Assembly (NCBI RefSeq): GCF_032813545.1
Contig: NZ_CP136520.1
Span: forward strand, 2,226,001 to 2,290,000
DNA: 64,000 bases
Source: Nodosilinea sp. E11
GTDB taxonomy: Bacteria > Cyanobacteriota > Cyanobacteriia > Phormidesmidales > Phormidesmidaceae
Direction: 5' to 3'
The position numbers and the translations under genes are program-made. This document shows positions 53,177 to 61,028 of the stretch, piece by piece; position 1 is the first letter of the stretch; each line of letters begins with the position of its first letter. The notes beneath the pieces were generated by a model. The model did no database searches. It was not told where the DNA came from and saw only the letters and a program-made list of their open reading frames with translations.

Positions 53177-54224
53177 CCTCGCTCAGCGCATGGGCGACAG
53201 CGTAGGCCACATCTAGCCCCACGTTGTCGCCCTCCCGGTTGGTGGCGGCAGCGATGGTGGTGGGGCGACCCGCCAGCGCCGAGAAGTGAAAGGCTGCGAT
53301 CGAATAGCCCGGCCCGCCTCCGTTATGCCCCATTACCCTGCCGTAGGGCGAGTCGATATCCATAAACAGCCCTAAGCCGCAGCCCACATTCTCTAGGGGC
53401 GGATGTGCGCCCAAGCTATGCACCGACTGGGCCATTTGATCGACCAGCGATGCCTCAAGGATTTGCCCCATCAACAACGCGTCTATCATGGCCGCTAGCT
53501 CAGCAGCGGTAGACACGACTACCCCGTGGGAGACCCAGCCGGGATGGTAGCGCTGGGCCATATTTACCCACTCGCTGCCGCCAAAGGCTTGGGTGTAGCC
53601 AGGAGTCAGGTCTGCGACATCCTCTAGAGAGGTGGCGACAAACGTTTGAGTAAGCCCCAGGGGGGTAAAAAACAGCGCGTCGAGAATGTCCTGAAGCGAT
53701 CGCGCTGTCGTTTGCTCTAGCAGCGTTTTCAGCGCCAGATAGCCCAGGTTAGAGTACGACCAGCCTGTTCCTGGCTCAAACAGCAGGCCTCGCTGGCGGA
53801 TCACATTTAGATAATCTTGAAACGACCAGGGAAACCCAGGGGATACTTTGAGGGCTTCGTGGTAAGCCGGTAACCCGCCGTAGTCGGGCAGACCGCTGGT
53901 GTGGCTCAAGATCTGGCGTAGGGGGATGGGCCTATCAACCGGAAACCCAGGCCAGTAGTGCTGAATTGGTGTATCTAAAGCAAGCCGCCCAACCTGAACC
54001 TGATGCAGCACCGCCGCCGCAATCAGGGTTTTGGTGACGCTGTAGATAAAAAAGCGGGCGTCCACCGGGAGCGGGACGGTCTGCTGGACATCGCGATCGC
54101 CAATGCTGGTTTCAAGCACAAGCTGACCATCCGTGTAGGCGGCGATCGCAGCCCCCGGCAGCCCAGAATTGGCCAAAATTTGGCTGACTGAGGCGCGAAT
54201 CTGTTCTAGGCAATCGCTGTCCAT
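53172..54224 (-). CDS. Serine hydrolase, beta-lactamase/penicillin-binding-protein fold
   Basis: A 350-residue class C beta-lactamase-like hydrolase. S-x-x-K is seen in FFIYSVTKTLIAA (catalytic serine near 75), followed by LPLRQILSHTSGLPDYGG, the YSN-type triad residue in GWSYSNLGYLALKTLLE, and HNGGGPGYSIAAF near the C-terminus in the place of the third motif. No signal peptide, so it is likely cytosolic; probably an esterase or peptidase rather than a true beta-lactamase. ATG at 54224 (MDSDCLEQI) is preferred: the upstream extension includes a 12-bp tandem repeat encoding PVQW units. Confidence 0.85.
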   Translation of the reverse strand: MDSDCLEQIRASVSQILANSGLPGAAIAAYTDGQLVLETSIGDRDVQQTVPLPVDARFFIYSVTKTLIAAAVLHQVQVGRLALDTPIQHYWPGFPVDRPIPLRQILSHTSGLPDYGGLPAYHEALKVSPGFPWSFQDYLNVIRQRGLLFEPGTGWSYSNLGYLALKTLLEQTTARSLQDILDALFFTPLGLTQTFVATSLEDVADLTPGYTQAFGGSEWVNMAQRYHPGWVSHGVVVSTAAELAAMIDALLMGQILEASLVDQMAQSVHSLGAHPPLENVGCGLGLFMDIDSPYGRVMGHNGGGPGYSIAAFHFSALAGRPTTIAAATNREGDNVGLDVAYAVAHALSEV

Positions 54225-54354
54225 TGGTGTCTCTAAGTTGTGACTAATTGCTTTGATCAGGTGCCGTAGCCAAAGGCTGGCGGGTTCGCGGTTCTTTAGC
54301 TTACTCCAGGCCATGGCCACGCTCCCGGTGGGCAGCGCCAGGGGCGGATCAGAC

Positions 54355-54393
54355 CACTGCACCGGCCACTGCACCGGCCACTGCACCGGGCAG
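54355..54393. repeat. Three tandem 12-bp repeats (CACTGCACCGGC)
   Basis: CACTGCACCGGC is repeated three times between the serine hydrolase and the acetamidase gene. On the minus strand it would read PVQW repeats in the unlikely upstream extension of the hydrolase frame. Confidence 0.8.
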
Positions 54394-54488
54394 TACGTCA
54401 TAGAGTGCTTTCAACGCCACAATCCAAAAGACCACCGCCAGCGCGTCTAACGGTGTGCCACCGCAAAATCAGCAGCTCTGAAACGAAA

Positions 54489-54504
54489 ATGAGAATCATT
54501 CTCC
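54489..54504. promoter_or_regulatory. Fur-box-like palindrome
   Basis: ATGAGAATCATTCTCC contains the perfect 13-bp palindrome GAGAATCATTCTC, close to the Fur consensus. It is about 180 bp upstream of the acetamidase-like gene and 265 bp upstream of the divergent hydrolase. The 460-bp gap holds no other recognised feature beyond the 12-bp repeats. Confidence 0.5.
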
Positions 54505-54685
54505 AAATTTTCCGCTTAATTGTCTCTAAATCACCGATTTACCCCCGATATGGTTACCAAAGTTGCAGAATGAAGGCTCTTAGTCGGGCACTGTGAACGA
54601 ATCTTTGACTTTGTGAAGCTGGGTCATGGCTTAGGCACTCAGGGTCAAACTGCAAACCATTGGTCGTTGAGGATGGGTGTTAAAA

Positions 54686-56041
54686 ATGACTAGAGGAAGA
54701 AGTGTGCGTCTGCCTAACAAATTAGCTCGGTGGCTTGGCCTGGGACTAATCTGCTTTGGCATTGTGTTTGCGACGGGAGCCTTTGCTATTGAGCAGGCCG
54801 GAGAACTGAGCAAGGCAGAGGTCAAGGCTACGCTGCGGAAGGTGCCTGCCACCTATCCCGGCACAGTGCACCTGCTACCTGCCACCCTCGAAACTACCCA
54901 GTGGGGCTGGTTTAACAATGCCGAAGCGCCGGTCATGCACATGGCCTCGGGCGACACCGTTGTGGTCGAAACCATGATGCACTCCCACAACCAGGTGGTG
55001 CCGGGCCTCACCATCGAAGAAATTAAGAAACTGAGAACCGACCACCCCGGTCGTGGCCCCCACACCCTCACCGGGCCAATCTACATTGACGGGGCCGAAC
55101 CCGGCGACACCCTCAAGGTCAACATTCTCAAGATCGTGCCTCGGGCCTACGCCACCAACTTCAACGTGCCGGGCATGTTTGGCCAGTTTCCCGACCAGTT
55201 CCCCGATGGGCAGGTCAAGTACGTCTACCTCGATATGGATCGCAAGGTAGCCGAGTTTCTGCCTGGCATCGAGATTCCCCTCGCCCCCTTCCCCGGCACC
55301 ATCGGCGTCGCCAGAGAAGAACCCGGCCAGTACAGCAGCGTTCCCCCCGGGCGCTACGCGGGTAACCTCGATATTCGCGACATGGTCGAGGGCACTACGC
55401 TCTACGTACCTGTCTTTGTCGATGGTGCTCTGCTGTGGACCGGTGACTCCCACGCGGCTCAAGGCAATGGCGAGATCAACCTGACGGCCCTAGAGTCAGC
55501 CTTCAAAGAGATTGTGCTAAATGTGGAAGTGATCAAGGGCGATACGATCGAATGGCCCCAGATCGAAACCCCCACCCACTGGATTCGGCTCGGGGTCGAT
55601 CGCGACCTCAACACTGCCCTCGAAATTGCCAAGGCTGAAACCATTGAGTTTCTCTCTGAGCAGCGTCAAATTTCGGCTGAGGCTGCCGCCGCTCTAATGC
55701 CGACGGTGTCAGACTGCCGGGTGTCCCAGGTGGTCGATATCAACAAAGGCGTCCACTGCCTCAACCCCAAGGATTTGACAGCCACTAAGACCGTAGCCTA
55801 TCCGACGGCAGAGACCGACGACGACTACGTGGCCTATACCCAGGGCGATGACCTCAACGCGATTATGGATGCCGCTTCCCTAGAGATGATGGCAGAGCTA
55901 CAAGAAAAAGCCGGTCTCACACGGCTCGATGCCTACGGTCTGGCCAGTATCGCCATGGACTGTCGCCTCAACGAGATCGCCACCGACTCGAAGAGCCTCC
56001 ACTGCGTGATTCCTAAGAGTCTGTGGGCTGACAAAGCCTAA
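54686..56041 (+). CDS. Exported acetamidase/formamidase-family protein
   Basis: A 451-residue protein. A signal peptide (LARWLGLGLICFGIVFATGAFA) precedes the family core: GDTVVVETMMHSHNQVVPGLTIEEIKKL, GPHTLTGPIYIDGAEPGDTLKVNILKIVPR, RYAGNLDIRDMVEGTTLYVPVFVDGALLWTGDSHAAQGNGEI. The histidine/aspartate metal or substrate ligands seem present. The C-terminus has a duplicated cysteine-pair motif (MPTVSDCRVSQVVDINKGVHCLNPK and IAMDCRLNEIATDSKSLHCVIPK) around a helical region, as in extended family members. Substrate unknown. ATG at 54686 is preferred to an upstream GTG. Confidence 0.85.
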   Translation: MTRGRSVRLPNKLARWLGLGLICFGIVFATGAFAIEQAGELSKAEVKATLRKVPATYPGTVHLLPATLETTQWGWFNNAEAPVMHMASGDTVVVETMMHSHNQVVPGLTIEEIKKLRTDHPGRGPHTLTGPIYIDGAEPGDTLKVNILKIVPRAYATNFNVPGMFGQFPDQFPDGQVKYVYLDMDRKVAEFLPGIEIPLAPFPGTIGVAREEPGQYSSVPPGRYAGNLDIRDMVEGTTLYVPVFVDGALLWTGDSHAAQGNGEINLTALESAFKEIVLNVEVIKGDTIEWPQIETPTHWIRLGVDRDLNTALEIAKAETIEFLSEQRQISAEAAAALMPTVSDCRVSQVVDINKGVHCLNPKDLTATKTVAYPTAETDDDYVAYTQGDDLNAIMDAASLEMMAELQEKAGLTRLDAYGLASIAMDCRLNEIATDSKSLHCVIPKSLWADKA

Positions 56042-56070
56042 GGCGACTTCTGGAAATCATCTTCCCCGAT

Positions 56071-56222
56071 GGTGGGCAGTGCCCACCCTACGGCGATTAC
56101 AGTCTCTTAGACAGATCTGGTTGTGCTGTGCGATAGTCCCTAAGGATCCCCCCTAGCCCCCCTTTTCAAGGGGGCAGGGAGATCCATCTCGATTAAGCCT
56201 TGTAGGGTGGGCACTGCCCACC
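56071..56222. repeat. GTAGGGTGGGCA palindromes flanking a GGATCCCCCC palindrome
   Basis: GGTGGGCAGTGCCCACCCTA(C) at 56071-56091 and its reverse complement at 56202-56222 enclose a second palindromic element, GGATCCCCCCTAGCCCCCC...GGGGGCAGGGAGATCC (about 56143-56184). The outer pair is oriented outward, opposite to the copies at 5.6 and 25.5 kb. This fills most of the 240-bp gap before znuA. Confidence 0.75.
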
Positions 56223-56281
56223 GCTTGTATTTTGGTGCTCTACGGCTAGCCCGCAGCACCTGAGGTATCGATCATCTACCC

Positions 56282-57223
56282 ATGCTACGACGTTTATTTT
56301 TTCTGGTTCTGGGCCTGGTCTTTTGGACTGGGCTATTGTTCTGTGGGGCCAATGCGGCCAGCGCCGCCCCCTTGATTGAAGTAGTTACCACCACCTCCGA
56401 TCTCAAGAGTTTGGTCGAAATTGTCGGGGGCGATCGCGTCCATGTCACCAGCATTGCCCCGCCCGCCCAAGACCCCCACACCTTTGAGCCTCGGCTGGCC
56501 AACCTGCAGCAGCTCAAGCAGGCCCAGCTGGTGGTCAAAATCGGCCTCGACCACGACCTGTGGATCGACCAGCTACTGAAAGAGATCGACAATCCCAATC
56601 TCCAGCCCAACCGACTGGGCTACGTGGATGCCTCCAAGGGCATTCCCCTGCTCGAAGCGCGGGCCACCACTATTGCCCCGGTGCAGGGGCACACCCACGG
56701 GGCAGGCAACCCCCACTACTGGCTCGACCCGATGAATGGAGTGACCATCTCAGGGGCGATCATGGAGGGACTCGATCGCATTGACCCCGACCACGCCGCC
56801 ACCTACGAAACCAACCGCGCCCAGTTCGTCGCCGACTTGCAGGCCAAACTAACCCAGTGGGATCAGCAGCTAACCCCCTACCAGGGGCAGCCGCTGATCG
56901 CCTACCACAACAGCTGGCCCTACCTCTCTCGACGGTTTCGGCTCAACGTAGTTGACTATATCGAGCCACGTCCCGGCATTCCGGCTAGCCCAGCCCACCT
57001 GGCTCAGCTGATGAAAACCATCAAAGCCGAGCACGTGGCCCTGATCATCAAAGAGCCCTACGAGTCGGAGCGGGTGCCCAACCTGCTGCACAGCAAAACT
57101 GGGGCCGCCGTCGTCGAGCTGATTTCATCGGTCGGGGCGGTGCCTGGGGCCGAAAATTATTTCTCGCTGTTTGATTACAACATCAACGCCCTGGTGCAGG
57201 CGTTTCAAAGCCAGGGATTGTAG
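56282..57223 (+). CDS. znuA: Zinc/manganese ABC transporter substrate-binding protein
   Basis: A 313-residue cluster A-I metal-binding protein with a signal peptide (LFFLVLGLVFWTGLLFCGAN). The mature part has VVTTTSDLKSLVEIVGGDRVHVTSIAPPAQDPHTFEPRL with a ligand histidine, GLDHDLWID, GHTHGAGNPHYWLDP with a short histidine loop, and PAYHNSWPYLSRR-like AYHNSWPYL. Zn or Mn cannot be distinguished with certainty; the short His-loop slightly favours zinc. It lies 11 bp upstream of the permease gene. No Zur box was found upstream. Confidence 0.86.
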   Translation: MLRRLFFLVLGLVFWTGLLFCGANAASAAPLIEVVTTTSDLKSLVEIVGGDRVHVTSIAPPAQDPHTFEPRLANLQQLKQAQLVVKIGLDHDLWIDQLLKEIDNPNLQPNRLGYVDASKGIPLLEARATTIAPVQGHTHGAGNPHYWLDPMNGVTISGAIMEGLDRIDPDHAATYETNRAQFVADLQAKLTQWDQQLTPYQGQPLIAYHNSWPYLSRRFRLNVVDYIEPRPGIPASPAHLAQLMKTIKAEHVALIIKEPYESERVPNLLHSKTGAAVVELISSVGAVPGAENYFSLFDYNINALVQAFQSQGL

Positions 57224-57234
57224 GAGTAGCTGGA

Positions 57235-58542
57235 ATGGAAGACGCACTGCAACTGCTAACGATTCCGTTTCTGGTCGCCCTGGTGTTGATTGGCATTCAC
57301 ACCTACCTGGGCATTCATGTGCTCAGCCGTAATGTGGTGTTTGTCGATCTGGCCCTGGCCCAGATCTCGGCCCTGGGGGCGACGGTGGCCTTTATGCTGG
57401 GCCACATGCCCCAGACCCCGGCGGCCTACGGCTATTCTCTGGTGTTTACGGTGGCCGGGGCGGCGATTCTTTCCCTCAGTCGTCAGTGGACCGGGCGGGT
57501 GTCGCAGGAGACCTTCATTGGAGTGGTGTATGTGGTCTCGGCGGCGGCGGCGTTTTTGCTGATCGATCGCTCCCCCCAGGGGGCCGAGCACATCAAGCAG
57601 ATTTTGGTGGGCAGCTTGCTCACCACCACCGAGGGCGACCTACTCAAGGTGGTAGGGCTGTACGGAGCGGTGGGAATTTTCCACTGGCTGTTTCGCGATC
57701 GCTTCCTCACCATTTCCCTCGACCCCGAGCAAGCCGTAGCGAACGGGTGGCGGCTGTGGTTTTGGGATTTTTTGTTTTACGTTTCCTTTGGCGTGGTGGT
57801 GACTAGCTCGGTTGCGATCGCAGGCGTGCTCCTCGTCTTCTCGTTTTTGATCATTCCAGCGGCGGTGGGCACCCTCTACAGCACCCGAGTTTGGGCCAAG
57901 CTGGTGCTGGGCTGGACGGTGGGGCTATTCACCAGCGCCTTTGGCATTGGCGCTTCCTACGGGTGGGATTTGCCCACCGGGGCCACCATTGTCTGCGCCT
58001 TTGGGGCCATGCTAGCGATCGCCACCGTGCTGCAACCGCTCATTCTCAATCCGCCGGAGCAACGCCGCCGCATTTTTGCCCAAGCCTTGAGAAGCCTGGG
58101 GCTGGGAGGTCTGGGGCTAGCGCTGCTGTCGGGGCTATGGCTGACCGTCAACCCCCATGCCGATCAACCCCTCCTGGGCCTGATCGAACACTACTACCCT
58201 GAGTTGCAAAATCGCTTTTTGACCGATGCCGAACGCGAACTAGCGGCTGAGGCAACCTTTGGGGAACGGGAAATGCAGACCCACATTCAGCAGCTCACCC
58301 AGCTAGAGCGCGACAGCCGCTGGCAGGGCGACCCCCTCACCGAAGATCGCCTGCGCGAGTTGTCGTCCTACACTCTCTCCTACCAAGAGATGGAGAAGGG
58401 CGAGTCGTTTGTGCAAGAGTCGCTGAAGGATCGGGCGCGCGATCGCCAGCGGTGGGTGTTTGGTGTGCCGCTGATCGCCCTTGCCCTCGGCGGGTTGCTT
58501 ATAGTAAATCAAAACCAAGAGCTGCCAGAAACCCAGTCCTGA
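57235..58542 (+). CDS. znuB: Zinc/manganese ABC transporter permease with C-terminal extension
   Basis: A 435-residue ABC-3 family permease. Residues 1-300 contain eight or so hydrophobic segments, starting TIPFLVALVLIGIHTYLGIHVLSRNVVFVDLALAQISALGATVAF. The remaining 130 residues form a soluble, charged extension (YYPELQNRFLTDAERELAAEATFGEREMQTHIQQLTQLERDSRW) and a final hydrophobic segment (FGVPLIALALGGLLIV). The extension is unusual compared with typical 280-residue ZnuB/MntB. The ATPase gene usually next to these two is missing; the next gene begins 4 bp later and is an unrelated SDR. Confidence 0.86.
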   Translation: MEDALQLLTIPFLVALVLIGIHTYLGIHVLSRNVVFVDLALAQISALGATVAFMLGHMPQTPAAYGYSLVFTVAGAAILSLSRQWTGRVSQETFIGVVYVVSAAAAFLLIDRSPQGAEHIKQILVGSLLTTTEGDLLKVVGLYGAVGIFHWLFRDRFLTISLDPEQAVANGWRLWFWDFLFYVSFGVVVTSSVAIAGVLLVFSFLIIPAAVGTLYSTRVWAKLVLGWTVGLFTSAFGIGASYGWDLPTGATIVCAFGAMLAIATVLQPLILNPPEQRRRIFAQALRSLGLGGLGLALLSGLWLTVNPHADQPLLGLIEHYYPELQNRFLTDAERELAAEATFGEREMQTHIQQLTQLERDSRWQGDPLTEDRLRELSSYTLSYQEMEKGESFVQESLKDRARDRQRWVFGVPLIALALGGLLIVNQNQELPETQS

Positions 58543-58546
58543 TCCG

Positions 58547-59245
58547 ATGCCCCCAGCCCCTAAAACCGTTGTTGTTGTCGGTGCCAGTCGCGGCATTGGG
58601 GCGGCGGTGGCTCAGCATTTCGCTAGTCAGGGTGACAGGGTATGGTCAGTGTGCCGCAGCCCAGCTGTAGCAGGTGAGTGGATCCAGGCAGATATTTCGG
58701 GGCCGGAGGGGGTGGGTGCGATCGCAGCCGCCCTCGGCGACACCCCAGTCGATGCCCTGCTGTTTATGGGCGGCGTGTGGGAAGAAGGCGCATTTACCGA
58801 CGCCTACAGCTTTCTCAACAGCTCCGATGCCGAGACCCGCTGGGTGATGAGCATCAATGCGATCGCCCCTATCGAGATCACCCGCGCCCTAGCGACAAAC
58901 CTGGCCCAGACGGCCAATCCTCGCGCTATCTACATCGGTGCCCTCTCTGGGTTGGAAAACTGCGCCTCACCAGAGGTCGCTAACACCGCCGCCAAGTTTG
59001 GCCTGCGAGGTGCGGTGCAGGCACTGCGACTGGCCCTGGACGGTCAGAATATCGGCTTTACCGTCATCAACCCCGGCAACGTGGCCACCGAGGAAGTTCT
59101 GCTCGACATTGAGGAAGGCCGGTTCGGGTCACAGACCCCAATTCCCATGGAGGTGATAACAGGCACGATCGACTGGTTAATTAGCCTACCGCCCAGCGTG
59201 GATGTGCCGGAGTTGAACCTGTGGCAGCGATCGGGCGATCGCTAG
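58547..59245 (+). CDS. Short-chain dehydrogenase/reductase family protein
   Basis: A 232-residue Rossmann protein: KTVVVVGASRGIGAAVAQHFASQG (the TGxxxGIG-type motif, here GASRGIG), LLFMGGVWEEGAF, MSINAIAPIEITRALA, IGALSGLENCASPEVANTAAKFGLRGAVQAL. The expected YxxxK catalytic pair appears as N-x-x-A-K or lacks the tyrosine (ASPEVANTAAKF), so it may be catalytically altered. It follows the permease by 4 bp and is co-transcribed. Substrate unknown. Confidence 0.83.
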   Translation: MPPAPKTVVVVGASRGIGAAVAQHFASQGDRVWSVCRSPAVAGEWIQADISGPEGVGAIAAALGDTPVDALLFMGGVWEEGAFTDAYSFLNSSDAETRWVMSINAIAPIEITRALATNLAQTANPRAIYIGALSGLENCASPEVANTAAKFGLRGAVQALRLALDGQNIGFTVINPGNVATEEVLLDIEEGRFGSQTPIPMEVITGTIDWLISLPPSVDVPELNLWQRSGDR

Positions 59246-59255
59246 CCCAGGTTTT

Positions 59256-60731
59256 CTACAGCTGGCCAAAGCCCTTCTTTTTCTTCTGGCTTTTCTGTTT
59301 TTTGTTGGTGGGGGCGCGAAAGCCGGGCTGAGCCCCGCCACCCATACCCGGTAGCCCAGGCATGCCGCCGCCCATACCGGGGAAACCGCCCTCCATGCCG
59401 GGCATACCGCCGCCCATGCCCGGAAAGCCGCCACCGCGACCCATCTGCTGCATCATGGTGCGCATTTTGGTGAAATCGCTGACCAGCTTGCCCACGTCTT
59501 TTTCTTGGTGACCCGAGCCTTTGGCAATCCGGCGGCGACGGCTGGGAGAGCTAGAGAGCAGATTGGGCTGCTTGCGCTCCTGGGTGGTCATGGAGTTGAT
59601 CATGGCTTCGCAGCGTTTGAGCTGGGCTTCACCCTGCTCTAGCATGTCGCCCGTGATTTGCTTACCTATGCCCGGTATCAGCTTCATGATGCCGCCGAGG
59701 GAGCCCATGCTCTTCATGAAGCGCATCTGCTTAAGAAAGTCGTCGAAGTCAAACTCGGCTTCGAGAATTTTCTGCGTCAGCTTTTCGGCGTCGGCAATAT
59801 CGACGGCTTCCTGAGCTTTTTCGACCAGGGTAAGCACGTCGCCCATGCCCAAAATGCGCGAGGCCATGCGCTCGGGGTAAAAGGGTTGTAGCGCCTCTAC
59901 CTTCTCGCCCACGCCAATGAATTTGATCGGCTGGCCCGAAATTTGCCGCACCGACAGGGCCGCCCCACCCCGCGCGTCACCATCCATCTTGGTGAGAATG
60001 GCCCCGGTAATGCCAATCTCGTCGTGAAAGGTGCGAGTGAGGTTGGCGGCTTCCTGGCCGGTCATGGCATCGACTACCAGCAGCACTTCATCGGGGTCGA
60101 TGGCGGTTTTGATGTCGGCCAGCTCGGCCATCATTTTGGGGTCGATCTGCAAACGCCCCGCCGTGTCCACGATCACCGTATCCACGCCGTCAGCCTTGGC
60201 TTTTTCAATACCCTGGCGGGCAATATCGACGGGGTTGGCGTCGGTACCCAGCTCAAACACCGGCACGTCGATCTGCTTACCCAGGGTAATCAGCTGATCG
60301 ACCGCCGCCGGACGGTAGACGTCGGTGGCCACCAGCAAAGTGCTGCGGTTTTCTTTGCGCAGGTGCAGCGCCAATTTGGCGGTGGCGGTGGTTTTACCCG
60401 TACCTTGCAGGCCCGCCATCAGCACCACGGTGGGCTTGGTGGGTGAGTCGGCTAGGGGAGCGTTGGTGTCGCCCATCAGCCGCACCAGCTCGTCGTTCAC
60501 CACTTTGATGAACTGCTGGTCGGGGCTGATGCCCTTGACCACCTCAATGCCTAGGGCGTTTTCTTTGACCTGGGCGATAAAGTCTTTGATCACCTGGAGG
60601 TTGACATCGGCCTCTAACAGGGCCCGGCGCACCTCGCGCAGGGCGCTGTCGATGTTAGACTCGCTGATTTTGTCCTGGCCACGCAGGCTTTTCCAGGCAG
60701 ACTCAAGGCGATCGGACAGGGCTTCAAACAT
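59256..60731 (-). CDS. ffh: Signal recognition particle protein Ffh/SRP54
   Basis: A 491-residue GTPase. The N domain starts MFEALSDRLESAWKSLRGQ. The G domain has the P-loop GLQGTGKTTATAKLA (about 107-121), DVYRPAAVDQL, VIVDTAGRLQID, TKMDGDARGGAALS and GVGEKVEALQPF. The M domain follows from about 325 (RFMKSMGSLGGIMKLIPG), ending in a Gly/Met/Pro-rich run with many GGMPG units and a basic tail. It binds 4.5S RNA and nascent signal sequences and meets FtsY at the membrane. The SRP RNA gene is not seen nearby. Confidence 0.96.
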   Translation of the reverse strand: MFEALSDRLESAWKSLRGQDKISESNIDSALREVRRALLEADVNLQVIKDFIAQVKENALGIEVVKGISPDQQFIKVVNDELVRLMGDTNAPLADSPTKPTVVLMAGLQGTGKTTATAKLALHLRKENRSTLLVATDVYRPAAVDQLITLGKQIDVPVFELGTDANPVDIARQGIEKAKADGVDTVIVDTAGRLQIDPKMMAELADIKTAIDPDEVLLVVDAMTGQEAANLTRTFHDEIGITGAILTKMDGDARGGAALSVRQISGQPIKFIGVGEKVEALQPFYPERMASRILGMGDVLTLVEKAQEAVDIADAEKLTQKILEAEFDFDDFLKQMRFMKSMGSLGGIMKLIPGIGKQITGDMLEQGEAQLKRCEAMINSMTTQERKQPNLLSSSPSRRRRIAKGSGHQEKDVGKLVSDFTKMRTMMQQMGRGGGFPGMGGGMPGMEGGFPGMGGGMPGLPGMGGGAQPGFRAPTNKKQKSQKKKKGFGQL

Positions 60732-61028
60732 TGGTTTAACAGAGAGAATAATCCTGGGGCGGAAACTCTATTCTAAAGGGTGAAGGCTCTAACCAGAAGC
60801 AGAAGCAGCGTCGTTAGAAAAGACACGCCGAAATTGGTTAACATGGATGTAAAAAATCAACATCAGCCGTAGGTAAGCTGTGCGAGGAGTAGGGTGAAGT
60901 TTCGCTGCAGAGAGAATGTTTGCTCGATCTCTGCAAACCCTCAGCATTCCGCAAAGATATCAGTGCCACTGCGGAATCCTAATCGGTTGCTTTGTAAGAC
61001 TTTAGTGAAGGGTACACCAAGGGCAACT

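Noticed and set aside
54225-54401. 59-residue N-terminal extension of the serine hydrolase
   Set aside because: It would begin with PVQW repeats encoded by a 12-bp tandem repeat; the ATG at 54224 is a better start.
54677-55462. Minus-strand frames inside the acetamidase-like gene
   Set aside because: Shadows of the true plus-strand gene, which has a signal peptide and family motifs.
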